Source: Gammaproteobacteria bacterium
GTDB lineage: Bacteria; Pseudomonadota; Gammaproteobacteria; Steroidobacterales; MnTg04
Reading direction: 5' to 3'
DNA length: 6,686 bases
NCBI GenBank assembly: GCA_027297845.1
Contig: JAPUHG010000322.1
Span: 1 to 6,686 of the forward strand
Under the pieces are notes generated by a model. That model was not told the DNA's origin and did no database searches. It saw only the letters and a program-made list of their open reading frames with translations. Below, piece by piece: positions 6,406-6,686 of the stretch. Position numbers and translations under genes: made by a program. Within the stretch, counting starts at the first letter, position 1. Each line of letters starts with the position of its first letter.

Positions 6406-6686
6406 CTAAAGAGATGACTTGTCGCTGAACTTCGCTGGTCGCTTTTCCCTTAGCGACGCCAGGCCTTCACGTACATCGGCTTGTCTGAACCCCATGAACT
6501 CGAGCGCCAGCGAGGTATCGAAATTCGGACCCGCCATGCGCAACCAGTTGTTCAACGCGTATTTTGTCCAGCGTATTGCGCTCGGGCTGCCATTCGATAA
6601 TTCGACGGCGGTCTCCAGCGCGGTTGAATACAGCGCATCGTCATCGACGCAAAGCGAGACCAGGCCGATACGCTCCGCCTCCTCGC
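6406..6686 (-). CDS. Enoyl-CoA hydratase/isomerase family protein, C-terminal part
   Basis: The reverse strand is open from the window edge to TAG at 6406-6408 and encodes the last 92 residues of a crotonase-family protein of roughly 260. Readable blocks are AERIGLVS (about residues 3-10 of the fragment), AIRWTKYALNNWLR in the helical C-terminal region, SLALEFMGF and DVREGLASLREKRPAKF, the usual trimerisation-end pattern of enoyl-CoA hydratases (EGxxAFxEKRxPxF). The two catalytic glutamates lie upstream of the window, so hydratase, isomerase (PaaG-like) or other crotonase activity cannot be decided. It is transcribed toward paaJ and so is not in the paa transcript, though a phenylacetate or fatty-acid role is plausible. 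It is too short for the ORF listing because its start lies outside. Confidence 0.85.
   Translation of the reverse strand, partial: EEAERIGLVSLCVDDDALYSTALETAVELSNGSPSAIRWTKYALNNWLRMAGPNFDTSLALEFMGFRQADVREGLASLREKRPAKFSDKSSL

Noticed and set aside
6435..6462. Hairpin with CTGG-TCGCT and AGCGA-CG-CCAG arms, considered as a terminator
   Set aside because: It lies inside the coding end of the minus-strand crotonase gene, has a two-base bulge and lacks a following T-run on either strand.

Overview
The window carries the middle and distal part of a phenylacetate (phenylacetyl-CoA) aerobic degradation cluster. The gene content, about 55-60% GC by eye, tight co-directional spacing and close likeness to Escherichia coli Paa proteins recalled from memory suggest a proteobacterium, probably a gammaproteobacterium. 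No lineage-specific marker is present, so that placement is an inference.

Layout: the first ~10 bases may be the last codons of paaA. They are followed on the plus strand by paaB (18-305, with an in-frame TAA at codon 9), paaC (321-1079), paaD (1086-1592), a small one-span membrane protein resembling DUF6356 (1622-1882), paaE (1920-3002), a two-part enoyl-CoA hydratase / 3-hydroxyacyl-CoA dehydrogenase (3079-5172) and the 3-oxoadipyl-CoA-type thiolase paaJ (5176-6381). A minus-strand enoyl-CoA hydratase/isomerase family gene (6406-6686, cut by the window edge) converges on paaJ with a 24-bp gap. There is no gene-free stretch longer than 76 bp, and I saw no RNA gene, mobile element or CRISPR array.

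How the genes work together: PaaA-PaaC-PaaB form the multicomponent monooxygenase that makes the 1,2-epoxide of phenylacetyl-CoA. PaaE feeds it electrons from NADPH through FAD and a [2Fe-2S] centre, and PaaD is thought to help assemble its metal or Fe-S centres. After ring isomerisation and opening (PaaG and PaaZ, not identified here), the chain is shortened by beta-oxidation. The fused hydratase/dehydrogenase can supply the PaaF and PaaH steps, and PaaJ the thiolysis.

The most notable point is paaB. The upstream ATG reads in frame through a TAA into an otherwise full-length, well-conserved 95-residue PaaB. The stop lies exactly where relatives have an aromatic residue and needs only one base change from a Tyr codon. 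The second point of interest is the DUF6356-like membrane protein inside the paa operon. Otherwise this is a recognisable, ordinary catabolic cluster, and I found no evidence of a wholly new system.
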